Assembly: GCF_927798215.1 (NCBI RefSeq)
Contig: NZ_CAKMMW010000014.1
Coordinates: 124,001 to 188,000, forward strand
Source: Paenibacillus_E allorhizoplanae
Lineage (GTDB): Bacteria; Bacillota; Bacilli; Paenibacillales; NBRC-103111
DNA length: 64,000 bases
Direction of reading: 5' to 3'
Numbering within the stretch: position 1 is the stretch's first letter; each line of letters begins with the position of its first letter. The notes beneath the pieces were generated by a model. It saw only the letters and a list, made by a program, of their open reading frames with translations. It did no database searches and was not told where the DNA came from. The translations under genes were made by a program, and so were the position numbers. Positions 8,900 to 18,462 of this stretch are shown here, piece after piece.

Positions 8900-8940
8900 T
8901 AAAAAAAAAGCCCTCCCTACATTTACGTAGGAAAGGCTGC
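8900..8940 (-). terminator. Intrinsic terminator of the nuo operon
   Basis: On the minus strand AGCCTTTCCTACG / TGTAGGGAGGGCT forms a stem followed by nine T residues, 13 bases after the nuoN stop. Confidence 0.88.
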
Positions 8941-8952
8941 TTAGGGTACAGA

Positions 8953-10464
8953 TTATTGGATGATAAAATCCTTCGTCAAAGTAAAGACGCTCTCGATGCC
9001 TTTCAGCACCAAGTGCGGAACCACACCAAGCACTACGCTGATTAGCGCACATAACCAAACGGTTATGCCTAATGGCACGGACACTTTGATCGCTGCTGGC
9101 TCGTAATCGCTACGCATGAACATTTGACGCACAATGCTGAAATAGTAGTAGAACGAAACAACGCTGGTTGCGATCATTAGAGCACCAAGCCAGTATTGCT
9201 GCGTCTGCATCGTTCCTAAAATGATGTAGAGCTTACCGAAAAATCCGCCTGATAACGGAATACCAGCTAAGGAAAGAATAATCAATACCATCGCCACAGC
9301 TGTTAAAGGTGCGCGATAGTACAGACCTGCGAAGCCTTTGGCTTCGGTATGACCTTCCGCCTGCTCGATTATCATCAATACAGCGAAAGCTCCGATGTTC
9401 ATAAACATATACGCGATTAAGTAGAATATGAATTCCGAGAAATTGGCATAATGCGTGGCCGAAAAGTACGTTCCAATCGGAACGAGCAGATAACCTGCAT
9501 TGGCAATTCCCGAATAGGCGAGTAGCCTTTTCATATTCGTTTGCTTCAGCGCAATGAAATTCCCCACGACCATCGCAATAGCCGCCATAACGGAGATCGC
9601 TAGGAAGACATCAGATTGCAATTTACTCTCTCCGAAGTCGCTGAATCCGAACAAGACATAGAAGACACGGAACAAGATGGCGAATCCAGCCGCTTTGGAC
9701 ACGACAGCCAAAAATGCCGTAACCGGTGTTGGCGCACCTTCATAAACATCTGGCGCCCAACTGTGGAAAGGTGCAGCGGCAATTTTGAAACCGAATCCTG
9801 CCAGCAACAAGAAGAAAGCAACGTAGAGCAGCGGCTCGTACGATGTGACCAACGTAGGAAGGGCTGCGCCAATCTCTTGCAGATTCGCAGAACCTACCAT
9901 CCCGTACAGGAAGGACATGCCGTACAGGATAATCGCGGATGAGATACCACCCATCACCAAGTATTTGAATGCTCCTTCATTGGATTTCTTATCTTTCTTC
10001 TTCATAGCTACCATGAGGTAAGAAGTGATACTCAGCAATTCTAACCCGACATAGAGTGTAATCAAATCGCCCGAGGACGACATGATCATAGCCCCTAGCG
10101 CTGCAGGCAAATAGAAGTAATAATACTCTCCGACATGCGGGATGCTATCCTCTTTCACGAAGCCTAAGCTCATAAAGACGATGAGTCCCGTGCCGACAAG
10201 GGTACATAATTTAAGTAAGTTCGAGAAGTCGTCAACGCGATAGCTTTGATTCAAGAGTTGAATCGCTTCATCCGGATTCAGCTGCAGGACAACGAACACG
10301 GCAGAAATCGCGATGCCGACTAGGGTCAACCATCCGATAATCGAACGACTGAATCGGTTCGGCAGAACCAAATCCAAGAGAGATAGGATGATCGCGGTAG
10401 CAACCAGCGCAAGCTCAGGGAGCAGATACGATAAATCACTAGCATGGAGTCTAATCTGTTCCAC
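8953..10464 (-). CDS. nuoN: NuoN, complex I membrane subunit N
   Basis: Antiporter-like, proton-pumping subunit of NADH-quinone oxidoreductase in the cytoplasmic membrane. The product is 503 residues, with about 14 hydrophobic segments through its length. Family signatures seen are the loop APFHSWAPDVYEGAPTPV and KQTNMKRLLAYSGIANAGY, which carry the lysine and glutamate residues of the proton path. It is last in the 11-gene nuo operon, four bases after nuoM, and is followed by a strong terminator. Confidence 0.95.
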   Translation of the reverse strand: MEQIRLHASDLSYLLPELALVATAIILSLLDLVLPNRFSRSIIGWLTLVGIAISAVFVVLQLNPDEAIQLLNQSYRVDDFSNLLKLCTLVGTGLIVFMSLGFVKEDSIPHVGEYYYFYLPAALGAMIMSSSGDLITLYVGLELLSITSYLMVAMKKKDKKSNEGAFKYLVMGGISSAIILYGMSFLYGMVGSANLQEIGAALPTLVTSYEPLLYVAFFLLLAGFGFKIAAAPFHSWAPDVYEGAPTPVTAFLAVVSKAAGFAILFRVFYVLFGFSDFGESKLQSDVFLAISVMAAIAMVVGNFIALKQTNMKRLLAYSGIANAGYLLVPIGTYFSATHYANFSEFIFYLIAYMFMNIGAFAVLMIIEQAEGHTEAKGFAGLYYRAPLTAVAMVLIILSLAGIPLSGGFFGKLYIILGTMQTQQYWLGALMIATSVVSFYYYFSIVRQMFMRSDYEPAAIKVSVPLGITVWLCALISVVLGVVPHLVLKGIESVFTLTKDFIIQ

Positions 10465-10468
10465 TGGA

Positions 10469-12091
10469 CTAACCTCCTATCTTCCCGGCTACGCTATGGA
10501 TCAATTGATCCAAGCTGCCAATGGTTTGTTGTAGCGGCTGGCTCAGCACGCTTGGGTACACGCCCAGCAAGAGAATGAACGCGACCAAGGTAATCATCGG
10601 AACAGCCTCGATGAGACGCGCGTCGCGCATCCCTTGCTGCAGTAAGCTCGGCTGCTTAGGGCCGAACGTAATGTTCAGGACCCCACGCAGCACGTAAACC
10701 GCTGCGAAGATAATACCCAGTGTACCGACAATCGCGTACACACGGTGTGTTTCAAAGAGTCCGACGAACGCGAGGAACTCACTGATGAAGCCGGATAAGC
10801 CTGGCAATCCGAGTGAGGCCATGCCCCCAATCAGCAGAATACCGCTGATGAAGGGGATATTGCGAGCGAGACCGCCCAAGCGATCGAGCTGTGTGGTTTC
10901 GGTTCGTTCGTAGATGCTGCCGACGAGCAAGAACATCAGGGCTGAGATGAGACCGTGTGAGATCAGCTGGAACACGGCGCCTTGCAGACCTGCAATGTTG
11001 AATGCAGCAAGTCCCAACAGGACGATGCCCATATGGCTGATACTCGAGTAGGCGAGCACGAGTTTGAAGTCCTTCTGGACCATCGCGAGCAACGCGCCGT
11101 ACACGATGTTAATGACACCTAGGAGCGCGAGCACCCACGCCCATTGCTGAGCTTCCGCCGGGAAGAACAGAATGCCGAAACGGATAAGGCCGTAGGCCCC
11201 CATTTTGAGCAAAATCCCGGAGTGAATCATAACCACAGCAGGCGGAGCCTCTGTATGTACTTTCAGCATCCACGTATGGAACGGGAAGATCGGCAGCTTG
11301 ATCCCGAAAGCGACCAGCAGCATGATGAACACGGTCCACTTCATGTTTTGACTCATAAAGAATGGCGTACCGCTCTGATTCACATAAGCCTCAGGGGCCT
11401 GCAGTAGATTGTGTGCAATCGTATGAATGTCGCCGCTGTAGTAAATGATAGCCTCTGTCTGCGATGGATCTTGGTTAAATCCTGCAGTCGTAACCAGAAT
11501 AAGGAAGGCAATCAGCATAATGGCTGAGCCAAGACCGTTATACAACAAGAAGCGGTTTGCCGCTTGCTCTCGGTTCATATACCCCCAAATTCCGATCAAG
11601 AAGAACATCGGCACGAGTGTAATTTCGAAGAACAGGAAGAACAAGAAGAGATCCTGTGCCATGAATACACCGAACATCCCCGTTTCTAGCAAGAGGAACA
11701 AAATGAAATACGTTTTCCAACGTTTCTTGATGTAAACAGACGCTAATGCGGCCATCGACGAAATCAGCGCCGTTAGAAAGACGAGCGGCAACGAAATGCC
11801 ATCGACGGCTAACGAATATTTAAACTCGAAGAAGAATTGTGTAATTTGTTGAATACCCTCGTGGTTCAAAGGGACTTTGATCCAATCGAGCTGTTCTTTG
11901 TACTGTAGTGGATCCCCTTGATAGTTATAGTCCACATACAGCCATGCCGCCAAAATCAGCGGAATCAGCGTCGTGACGATACCTACCGTTTTGATCAGAC
12001 GTCCACGATCACCCCGAAGGAAGAGCAGGACGAGCACACCAAGCAGAGGTGAGAAGGCAATCATACTAAGAATGGGTAAGTTAGCCGGCAT
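10469..12091 (-). CDS. nuoM: NuoM, complex I membrane subunit M
   Basis: Antiporter-like proton-pumping subunit, 540 residues from the ATG at 12091 (MPANLPILSMIAF), which follows a GAAGGAGG-like site. That start overlaps the nuoL stop by 11 bases, consistent with translational coupling; an upstream in-frame start at 12118 is less likely. It has multiple membrane segments and the conserved FPFHTWMLKVHTEAPPAV and KLVLAYSSISHMG stretches. Confidence 0.95.
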   Translation of the reverse strand: MPANLPILSMIAFSPLLGVLVLLFLRGDRGRLIKTVGIVTTLIPLILAAWLYVDYNYQGDPLQYKEQLDWIKVPLNHEGIQQITQFFFEFKYSLAVDGISLPLVFLTALISSMAALASVYIKKRWKTYFILFLLLETGMFGVFMAQDLFLFFLFFEITLVPMFFLIGIWGYMNREQAANRFLLYNGLGSAIMLIAFLILVTTAGFNQDPSQTEAIIYYSGDIHTIAHNLLQAPEAYVNQSGTPFFMSQNMKWTVFIMLLVAFGIKLPIFPFHTWMLKVHTEAPPAVVMIHSGILLKMGAYGLIRFGILFFPAEAQQWAWVLALLGVINIVYGALLAMVQKDFKLVLAYSSISHMGIVLLGLAAFNIAGLQGAVFQLISHGLISALMFLLVGSIYERTETTQLDRLGGLARNIPFISGILLIGGMASLGLPGLSGFISEFLAFVGLFETHRVYAIVGTLGIIFAAVYVLRGVLNITFGPKQPSLLQQGMRDARLIEAVPMITLVAFILLLGVYPSVLSQPLQQTIGSLDQLIHSVAGKIGG

Positions 12092-14003
12092 GTATGAACC
12101 TCCTTCCTGCAATGGCAAGTGCCAGAATCAGCATCCCGAGCAGCATGATGACCCCGTAGGACTGCAGTTGACCATTTTGGAGTCGGGAGCCTAAGCGTCC
12201 AAGACTAACCACGGTGAAAGCAACTAAGCGTACAATCCCGTCAATAATGTAAATATCAATCAATTCCAGGATATAGCCAAGGCCACGAAGTGGTTTGACA
12301 ACAATGGTGTCATAGATTTCATCGATGAAATATTTGCGATTTAGTAAAGTATACAGCCAAGGTAATTTACCCGAAACAATGTCCCGAGGGATGGTACGTT
12401 TGAGATAAATCAGGTAACCCAAGCCAATTCCGAGTACGCCAGCTAATGTGGATAAAATAATTACTGTCCAGTTAGCTGCCTCTTCATGGTCTTGCCCTGT
12501 TAACCAGTGACCCAGCCATTCATTGAATGGCGTATTCACGAAGCCTGCCACGACAGCAAGCACAGCAAGCACAATAAGCGGTGTCGTCATCGAAGCTGGA
12601 GATTCATGCGGCTCATGTGCGTGGTCATGCCCATGATCATCGTGATCCTCCGAAGTCACTGCTTTCGCTCTAGAAGAGCCCATAAACACAAGGAAGAACA
12701 GGCGTGACATATAGAAAGCGGTGAAGAAAGCCGCAATCACACCGACCCAGAACAGAAGCTGATTATGCTCGTACGCTTCTGTCAGAATCATGTCCTTCGA
12801 CCAGAAGCCTGCGAATGGGAAGATACCAGCTAAAGCCAGTGTTCCGATCGCGAAGGTCCAGGTCGTGATTTTCATTTTGCGGGACAAACCGCCCATTTCG
12901 TTGATGTTCTGCGTATGAACCGCGTGAATCACACTACCTGCACCCAAGAAGAGCAGCGCTTTGAAGAAGGCATGTGTAAACAAGTGGAACATTCCTGACG
13001 TAATTGAAACGCCAATCCCCAGTGCCATCATCATGTAGCCGAGTTGACTCACGGTCGAGTAAGCGAGAATCCGCTTAATATCGTTCTGCGCGATACCGAT
13101 GGTAGCTGCAAATATGGCGGTAAATCCACCGACATAAGCAACAACCATTAACGCATCCGGTGAGGCGTGGAAAATATCAAACGTCCGCGCTACGAGGTAC
13201 ACCCCAGCAGCAACCATCGTTGCAGCATGAATTAGCGCTGAGATCGGCGTTGGCCCTTCCATGGCATCGGGTAGCCACGTGTGTAGTGGGAATTGACCAG
13301 ATTTACCCATTGCCCCGATGAAAATCAGAACAGCGATCCATGTGACGATCGTAGGGTCGATTTTGCCTGTTGTGAAGGCATTATGTATCGATGTGAAATC
13401 AAGCGCATGCCCTGGCATGTAGAGATACAACAGCAGGATTGCGATGAATAGGCCCACATCCCCGATGCGGGTGACGATGAATGCCTTTTTGGCGGCAGCC
13501 TTCGCCTCTGGCTTGAAGTACCAGAATCCGACAAGCAAGAAAGAACATACCCCTACTAGCTCCCAGAAGATGTAAAGCTCCAGCATATTTTCAGAAATAA
13601 CAAGACCTAGCATGGAGAAAGAGAACAGCGCAATATAACCGAAAAACACGTGAATACGCTCGTCGCCTTTCATGTATCCTTTGGAATAAATGTTCACTAG
13701 TAACGAAACCAGTGTGACGATTACGAGCATCAGGGAGTTAAGATTGGTGACCTCAAACCCCATTTTCAGCGTAAAATCGCCCACTTGGAGCCAATTCATT
13801 TTATCCCATGTAAAATCCTCAACATTGCCGCCAATTCGCTCCACAAAAATGAGCAAAGCCACAATAAACGATAGCAGCATCGCAAAAATGCTAATGTAAA
13901 TCCCTAAATCTTTCAGTTGACGCCCCATTGCCGTAAGCGCTAGAAAAGCAAGCAACGGAAACAATGGAATGAGCCAGGCGTACTGTGAATAGTCCGATAC
14001 CAT
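12081..14003 (-). CDS. nuoL: NuoL, complex I membrane subunit L
   Basis: Largest antiporter-like subunit, 640 residues, with the long C-terminal lateral helix typical of NuoL. Conserved stretches are FPLHTWLPDAMEGPTPISALIHAATMV and the loop DIKRILAYSTVSQLGYMM. A histidine- and aspartate-rich cytoplasmic loop (HDDHGHDHAHEPHE, near residue 450) is unusual and might bind metal. It lies between nuoK and nuoM in the operon. Confidence 0.95.
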   Translation of the reverse strand: MVSDYSQYAWLIPLFPLLAFLALTAMGRQLKDLGIYISIFAMLLSFIVALLIFVERIGGNVEDFTWDKMNWLQVGDFTLKMGFEVTNLNSLMLVIVTLVSLLVNIYSKGYMKGDERIHVFFGYIALFSFSMLGLVISENMLELYIFWELVGVCSFLLVGFWYFKPEAKAAAKKAFIVTRIGDVGLFIAILLLYLYMPGHALDFTSIHNAFTTGKIDPTIVTWIAVLIFIGAMGKSGQFPLHTWLPDAMEGPTPISALIHAATMVAAGVYLVARTFDIFHASPDALMVVAYVGGFTAIFAATIGIAQNDIKRILAYSTVSQLGYMMMALGIGVSITSGMFHLFTHAFFKALLFLGAGSVIHAVHTQNINEMGGLSRKMKITTWTFAIGTLALAGIFPFAGFWSKDMILTEAYEHNQLLFWVGVIAAFFTAFYMSRLFFLVFMGSSRAKAVTSEDHDDHGHDHAHEPHESPASMTTPLIVLAVLAVVAGFVNTPFNEWLGHWLTGQDHEEAANWTVIILSTLAGVLGIGLGYLIYLKRTIPRDIVSGKLPWLYTLLNRKYFIDEIYDTIVVKPLRGLGYILELIDIYIIDGIVRLVAFTVVSLGRLGSRLQNGQLQSYGVIMLLGMLILALAIAGRRFIHAG

Positions 14004-14018
14004 AGCCTTGTTAGCCTC

Positions 14019-14330
14019 CTAGCGCTTCATAGAATCCAAATCTGTCACTTCGACGGTACCTTTATTCCGGTAAATTGTGATTAATATCGCAATCCCTACA
14101 GCCGCCTCTGCAGCTGCAATCGTAATGTTAAAGAGGGAGAAGATATGCCCCGTTAATGCTGGGTGATCTCCTAGTTTCGAGAAGGCAATCAAATTCAAGT
14201 TCACCGCATTGAGCATAAGCTCGATGGAGAGCAAGACGATTACTCCGTTTTTCTTCGTTAATGCACCGTACAGTCCAATGCAGAATAGGATCGCCGCTAA
14301 TGTAAGATAAGGAGTAATTAAGTTACCCAA
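14019..14330 (-). CDS. nuoK: NuoK, complex I membrane subunit K
   Basis: Small three-helix membrane subunit of complex I, 103 residues, normal length. It contains the conserved glutamates of the proton path in LLSIELMLNAVNLN and AAAEAAVGIAI. It begins three bases after the nuoJ stop codon and ends 16 bases before nuoL. Confidence 0.95.
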   Translation of the reverse strand: MGNLITPYLTLAAILFCIGLYGALTKKNGVIVLLSIELMLNAVNLNLIAFSKLGDHPALTGHIFSLFNITIAAAEAAVGIAILITIYRNKGTVEVTDLDSMKR

Positions 14331-14332
14331 CG

Positions 14333-14863
14333 CTAATCCTCCTCTCTCTTTGCAACTACGATGGCACCAATGAATGCTACCGTCAGCAGCACGGACATGA
14401 TTTCGAAGGGAATGACATGCACGTTATACAGCAGCTTCCCAATTTCGAGCGTATTATCCTTGCCAGCATCCAATGTCCCCGAAGAGACGAAGGTCGATTT
14501 CTGAATCGCATAGAACAAAACGCCGAACAATCCCACAGCGCCAAGAATGGCCAAGCCTTCATGCCATGGACGCTTAAGTCCCTCGTCTTCACCCTGTCTA
14601 TGCTTCGTCATCATAATGCCGAAAATCATCAGAATGGAGATGGCACCGGCATAAATCAAGACCTGCACGAAAGCGACAAACTCCGCTTCAAGGATGACAT
14701 ACAGGCCAGCCAAGCTGATAAACGTGAGGGCCACTGCAACAACCATGTGCACGACTTTCGTAAAAGAGATCATAAAGATCGCCCCGCCGATCGCGAGCAA
14801 CGCGAAAATGAAGAACGCCCAACTCGTACCGCTGGATAAGAAATCGCCGAGTCCACTAAACAT
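14333..14863 (-). CDS. nuoJ: NuoJ, complex I membrane subunit J
   Basis: Membrane subunit with five predicted helices, 176 residues. The signature VQVLIYAGAISILMIFGIMM is the conserved helix containing the pi-bulge involved in coupling. It overlaps the end of nuoI by 8 bases. Confidence 0.94.
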   Translation of the reverse strand: MFSGLGDFLSSGTSWAFFIFALLAIGGAIFMISFTKVVHMVVAVALTFISLAGLYVILEAEFVAFVQVLIYAGAISILMIFGIMMTKHRQGEDEGLKRPWHEGLAILGAVGLFGVLFYAIQKSTFVSSGTLDAGKDNTLEIGKLLYNVHVIPFEIMSVLLTVAFIGAIVVAKREED

Positions 14864-15308
14864 CTTTCTTCGCGCCCCCTTTAGGCATCGCAGAATTGTT
14901 CTCTTGACGAATGTTTTGGGTGTTGTTGCTCAGCCACTCCATATTTTTGAACAAGTCATCCCGACTGTAGCTGCTAAGCTCAAAATTGTTTGTCATCACG
15001 ATGGCTTCTGTCGGGCACACTTCTGTGCACAGGTCGCACAGGATACAAATTTCGAAGTTGATGTCATACGTATCAATGACCTTCCCCTTTTTCTCAGGGT
15101 CTGGGTTCGCTTTTCCAGTCAACGTAATACACTCCGTTGGGCACACACGCGCACATTGATTGCACACAATGCATTTCTCCGGATCAAAATATTGAATACC
15201 ACGAAAACGATCCGGCATTTTAATCGGAACTTCCGGGTATGCGTACGTTACTTTCTTCTCAGTCAAATGCTTGAACGTAAAGCCTAAACCTTTCATAATG
15301 CCCTTCAT
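14856..15308 (-). CDS. nuoI: NuoI, complex I iron-sulfur subunit I
   Basis: Cytoplasmic ferredoxin-like subunit carrying two 4Fe-4S clusters (N6a/N6b). The two binding motifs are complete: CIVCNQCARVCP and CILCDLCTEVCP. The start at 15308 (MKGIMKGLGFTF) is preferred because GGAG lies 9 bases upstream; an upstream in-frame ATG at 15359 would extend the protein into the hairpin repeat in the leader. The product is about 150 residues. In complexes without NuoEFG this subunit is the likely entry point for electrons from an alternative donor such as ferredoxin. Confidence 0.94.
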   Translation of the reverse strand: MKGIMKGLGFTFKHLTEKKVTYAYPEVPIKMPDRFRGIQYFDPEKCIVCNQCARVCPTECITLTGKANPDPEKKGKVIDTYDINFEICILCDLCTEVCPTEAIVMTNNFELSSYSRDDLFKNMEWLSNNTQNIRQENNSAMPKGGAKKDV

Positions 15309-15325
15309 GTGTTTCAACTCCTTCA

Positions 15326-15375
15326 AGTTTTGCGTTAGCAAAACTAACTTCGAAAGCATGGACTTAAAGTTTTGC
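15326..15375 (-). repeat. Hairpin repeat abutting the nuoI ribosome site
   Basis: On the minus strand CATGCTTTCGAAGTTAG is followed by the hairpin AGTTTTGC-taac-GCAAAACT, which ends next to the nuoI Shine-Dalgarno sequence. A further GCAAAACT lies upstream at 15375-15368, so alternative pairings are possible. It is related to the repeats at 28388-28460 and 20250-20279. Confidence 0.65.
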
Positions 15376-15415
15376 GGAGAGGAAAGATCCGACCAAGATT
15401 AACTATCTTACTTGC

Positions 15416-16420
15416 TTAGAAGATGGTCATGATAATCGCCGTCACCAGCATGTTGACCAGTGCCAATGGAAGCAGCACTTTCCAGCCGAACCCCATCAAT
15501 TGATCAATTCGAACACGTGGCAGTGTCGCCCGCAGCCAGAAGAGGAAGAACACGACCGATGAGAATTTCAACAGGAACCAGATAACGCCTGGTATGAAAT
15601 CAAGGAATCCGAGTGGCGCATGCCATCCACCAAGGAAAATCAGACTCACCAGTGAAGCAATGACGAAGACGTACACATACTCGGATAGCATGAAGAAAGC
15701 GAAGCGGAAACCGCTGTATTCCACATGATAGCCCGCAACGAGCTCAGATTCTGCTTCTGGCAAGTCAAACGGCGTACGATTAAGCTCCGACACACCTGCA
15801 ATCACGAAAATAATGAAACCCAGGATCTGCGGAATGAAATTCCAGTGCCAGAAGCCGCCTGTTTGATGATCGACAATCGTATGCAGATTCAAGCTGCCCG
15901 TCATCATAATTACACCTACAACCGAAATAACTAACGGGACTTCGTAACTAATCATTTGAGCTGCCGAACGCATGCCGCCCAGCAACGCATATTTATTGTT
16001 GGATGCCCAACCGCCTAGAATAATTCCGATAGTTGAGATCCCTGTTAGTGCTACGTAATAAAGCAATCCCACATTTAAATTCGCACCAAACATCCGGTCC
16101 GAGAACGGAATGGTCGCAATGATCGTAAAGGACGGGATAAAGGTAATGATGGGTGCGAGTATGAAAAGCTCACGCTCAGCTTTCTTAGGGATCGTATCTT
16201 CCTTAATGAGAAGCTTGAATACGTCGGCGACGCTTTGCAGCAGCCCAAAAGGTCCTGTCCGGTTCGGCCCAATGCGCAACTGCATCCAGCCGATGACCTT
16301 ACGCTCGAAGTAGATCGCATAGGTAACGAACCCCAACACGAGCATAAGCATCACGATGCCCCAGAATAGGAATACGAAGAAGTTCGTCCATGTCAGACTC
16401 TCCTCCAATAAATTGACCAT
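15416..16420 (-). CDS. nuoH: NuoH, complex I quinone-site subunit H
   Basis: Membrane subunit forming the quinone-binding chamber with NuoB and NuoD. The product is 334 residues with about eight hydrophobic helices. Conserved stretches are ERKVIGWMQLRIGPNRTGPFGLLQ near the N-terminus and AELNRTPFDLPEAESELVAGYH-like sequence in the middle (here SELNRTPFDLPEAESELVAGYH). Its start overlaps the nuoD stop by one base. The 107-base gap to the nuoI start is the largest in the operon and holds a hairpin repeat. Confidence 0.96.
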   Translation of the reverse strand: MVNLLEESLTWTNFFVFLFWGIVMLMLVLGFVTYAIYFERKVIGWMQLRIGPNRTGPFGLLQSVADVFKLLIKEDTIPKKAERELFILAPIITFIPSFTIIATIPFSDRMFGANLNVGLLYYVALTGISTIGIILGGWASNNKYALLGGMRSAAQMISYEVPLVISVVGVIMMTGSLNLHTIVDHQTGGFWHWNFIPQILGFIIFVIAGVSELNRTPFDLPEAESELVAGYHVEYSGFRFAFFMLSEYVYVFVIASLVSLIFLGGWHAPLGFLDFIPGVIWFLLKFSSVVFFLFWLRATLPRVRIDQLMGFGWKVLLPLALVNMLVTAIIMTIF

Positions 16421-17520
16421 TAGGCATCCACCTCCCCAACGACAATATCGATGCCGCCCAGAATCGTAATTAGATTGGTCATCGATTCCCCCACCAGAAG
16501 CTTGGGCAATATTTGCAGATTCACGAAGGACGGTCTGCGGAATTTCAAGCGGTACGGTTCTTGCTTACCTCGGGAAATAATATGGCAGCCTATTTCCCCA
16601 CGTGGAGACTCAATTGCTGCGTAAATTTCGCCTTCTGGCGGGCGAATGACTCTAGGCACTTTGCCCATCGTCTCGCCACCCTCAGGGAACACGTCTAAGG
16701 CTTGTTCCAGGATGCGAAGGGATTGTTTGATTTCTTCCATACGTATCAAATAACGGTCATAGCAATCCCCGCCACTCCGCACAGGCACATCGAACTGGAA
16801 GCGGCTGTACAGGCTGTAGGGCTGCGTTTTGCGAATATCCCAGTCAACACCCGTACAACGTAGGTTCGCCCCGCTAAGGCCGTACGCAATGGCTGTCTCA
16901 GCGTCATATTTGCCAACACCCTTAATCCGTGAGAGGAAAATCTCATTTCCGGTGACAAGTGTGTGATACTCTTCTAATTTGCCGTACATATACGGCACGA
17001 ATTTACGTACCTTCTCGATCCAACCGTCTGGTGCGTCCCATTTTACGCCGCCTACACGCATATAGTTGTACGTTAAACGCGCGCCACACAGCTCGTTGAA
17101 GAGATCGATAATGATTTCACGGTCACGGAACGCATACAAGAACGGGCTCATCGCCCCGATATCCAGTAGGTACGTTCCCCACCACACCATGTGTGAGGCG
17201 ATCCGTTGCAACTCCATTACGATTAAGCGAAGAAATTCCGCTCGTTCAGGTACTTCGAGTTGCATCATTCTCTCTACGGCGTTAACTAACGCGTAGTTGG
17301 TCGTCATCGCCGATACATAATCCATTCGGTCTGTGTACGGGATGATTTGGGTATAGCTGAGGTTCTCAGCCAATTTCTCTGTTCCTCTATGTAAGTAGCC
17401 CATAACGGGTATTGCTTCTCGAATGACTTCACCATCCAGCTTTACAATCACGCGGAAAACACCGTGTGTACTGGGATGCTGAGGACCAACGTTTAACAGG
17501 AGCTCTTCTGTCCGTAACAC
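16420..17520 (-). CDS. nuoD: NuoD, complex I 49-kDa subunit
   Basis: Peripheral-arm subunit at the quinone site, related to the large subunit of NiFe hydrogenases but without the metal cysteines. The product is 366 residues. It begins with LLLNVGPQHPSTHGVFR, the quinone-site loop with the conserved histidine, and ends with the GGIDIVVGEVDA tail typical of the family. The start ATG is three bases after the nuoC stop. NuoD is separate from NuoC here, unlike the fused NuoCD of enterobacteria. Confidence 0.96.
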   Translation of the reverse strand: MLRTEELLLNVGPQHPSTHGVFRVIVKLDGEVIREAIPVMGYLHRGTEKLAENLSYTQIIPYTDRMDYVSAMTTNYALVNAVERMMQLEVPERAEFLRLIVMELQRIASHMVWWGTYLLDIGAMSPFLYAFRDREIIIDLFNELCGARLTYNYMRVGGVKWDAPDGWIEKVRKFVPYMYGKLEEYHTLVTGNEIFLSRIKGVGKYDAETAIAYGLSGANLRCTGVDWDIRKTQPYSLYSRFQFDVPVRSGGDCYDRYLIRMEEIKQSLRILEQALDVFPEGGETMGKVPRVIRPPEGEIYAAIESPRGEIGCHIISRGKQEPYRLKFRRPSFVNLQILPKLLVGESMTNLITILGGIDIVVGEVDA

Positions 17521-17523
17521 GTG

Positions 17524-18462
17524 CTACACCTCCGGGTCAAGCGGTTCGTAGTCTTTGCGCAGTGGATGACCCACCCAATCATCAGGCATCATGATCCTTA
17601 CTAAGTTCGGGTGGCCAGGGAAGTCGATGCCGAAAAGGTCAAAGGCTTCGCGCTCGTTCCAGTTGGCCGTCGGCCAGACATCAGCTACCGAAGGTATGCT
17701 AGGTTGCTCACGATCTGTCTTCACCTTCACACAATACTCATGCTTGTGTGTGAGGGAAAGCAGATGATACGCCACCTCAAGGTGCGTTTCTTGATCCACA
17801 CCGGAGAGATTGCGCAAGTAATCACAGCGCAGCTCTTCGTGATTCCGAAGCGTCAGCGCGGCCTGCGGCCAGCGCGAGCTGTGAATGATGACGTAAGGAC
17901 GATGCGCGTCCCTTTCGTTGATGAAAGATTCGACAACGGCGTCTTCGCCTGCCTCGGCCTTCAGGATCGCGACCAGCCGGTCCAGCAGCGGCTGATTCGG
18001 TGATGGTTCCTTCGGCGTGGATGGATCCGCCGATTCTGTCTTCGCTCCGCGTGCTGCGGCTCGCGCGGCACGGGCTTCTGCGGCGGCCTGGGCTTTGGCC
18101 GCCTTCTCTTCGTCAGAGCCAGCGTCTGCGGACGCTGGCGTTGCTGTGGTGGCGGGCGCAGGCTCGCCCGCCTCTGCTGCCGCGCGCGCTGCGAGGCGTG
18201 CGGCTCTTGCCGCGGCGCGCTCTGCCGCCGCGTCCGTGGCGGCTGGCGTTTTGCTCTCCGAGCTTCCTGCTGCTTGGCTCTCGGAGCTTCCTGCCTTCGC
18301 ACTTTCCGCTCCAACAGACTCGCCACCTTCCGTTTTGTTCTCAACCGGTCGGCTTTCCGCTTTAGCGGGCTCGCTGCCTACCGCTTTGCCTTCCTCTTTC
18401 CCATCCTCACCAACAGGAGGAGTCGGAACCGTGGTTTCTTCCGGCTTGTTCTCCTCACTCAT
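17524..18462 (-). CDS. nuoC: NuoC, complex I 30-kDa subunit with long disordered Ala/Glu-rich N-terminus
   Basis: Peripheral-arm subunit, 312 residues. The conserved domain is only the last ~155 residues, with HLEVAYHLLSL and the signature EREAFDLFGIDFPGHPNL. The first ~155 residues are low complexity, rich in Ala, Glu, Ser, Pro and Arg (for example AAERAAARAARLAARAAAEAGE), with no hydrophobic core, so probably disordered or partly helical. This part of the gene is strikingly GC-rich compared with its neighbours. It overlaps nuoB by 4 bases. The NuoC assignment is firm; the role of the extension is unknown. Confidence 0.94.
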   Translation of the reverse strand: MSEENKPEETTVPTPPVGEDGKEEGKAVGSEPAKAESRPVENKTEGGESVGAESAKAGSSESQAAGSSESKTPAATDAAAERAAARAARLAARAAAEAGEPAPATTATPASADAGSDEEKAAKAQAAAEARAARAAARGAKTESADPSTPKEPSPNQPLLDRLVAILKAEAGEDAVVESFINERDAHRPYVIIHSSRWPQAALTLRNHEELRCDYLRNLSGVDQETHLEVAYHLLSLTHKHEYCVKVKTDREQPSIPSVADVWPTANWNEREAFDLFGIDFPGHPNLVRIMMPDDWVGHPLRKDYEPLDPEV

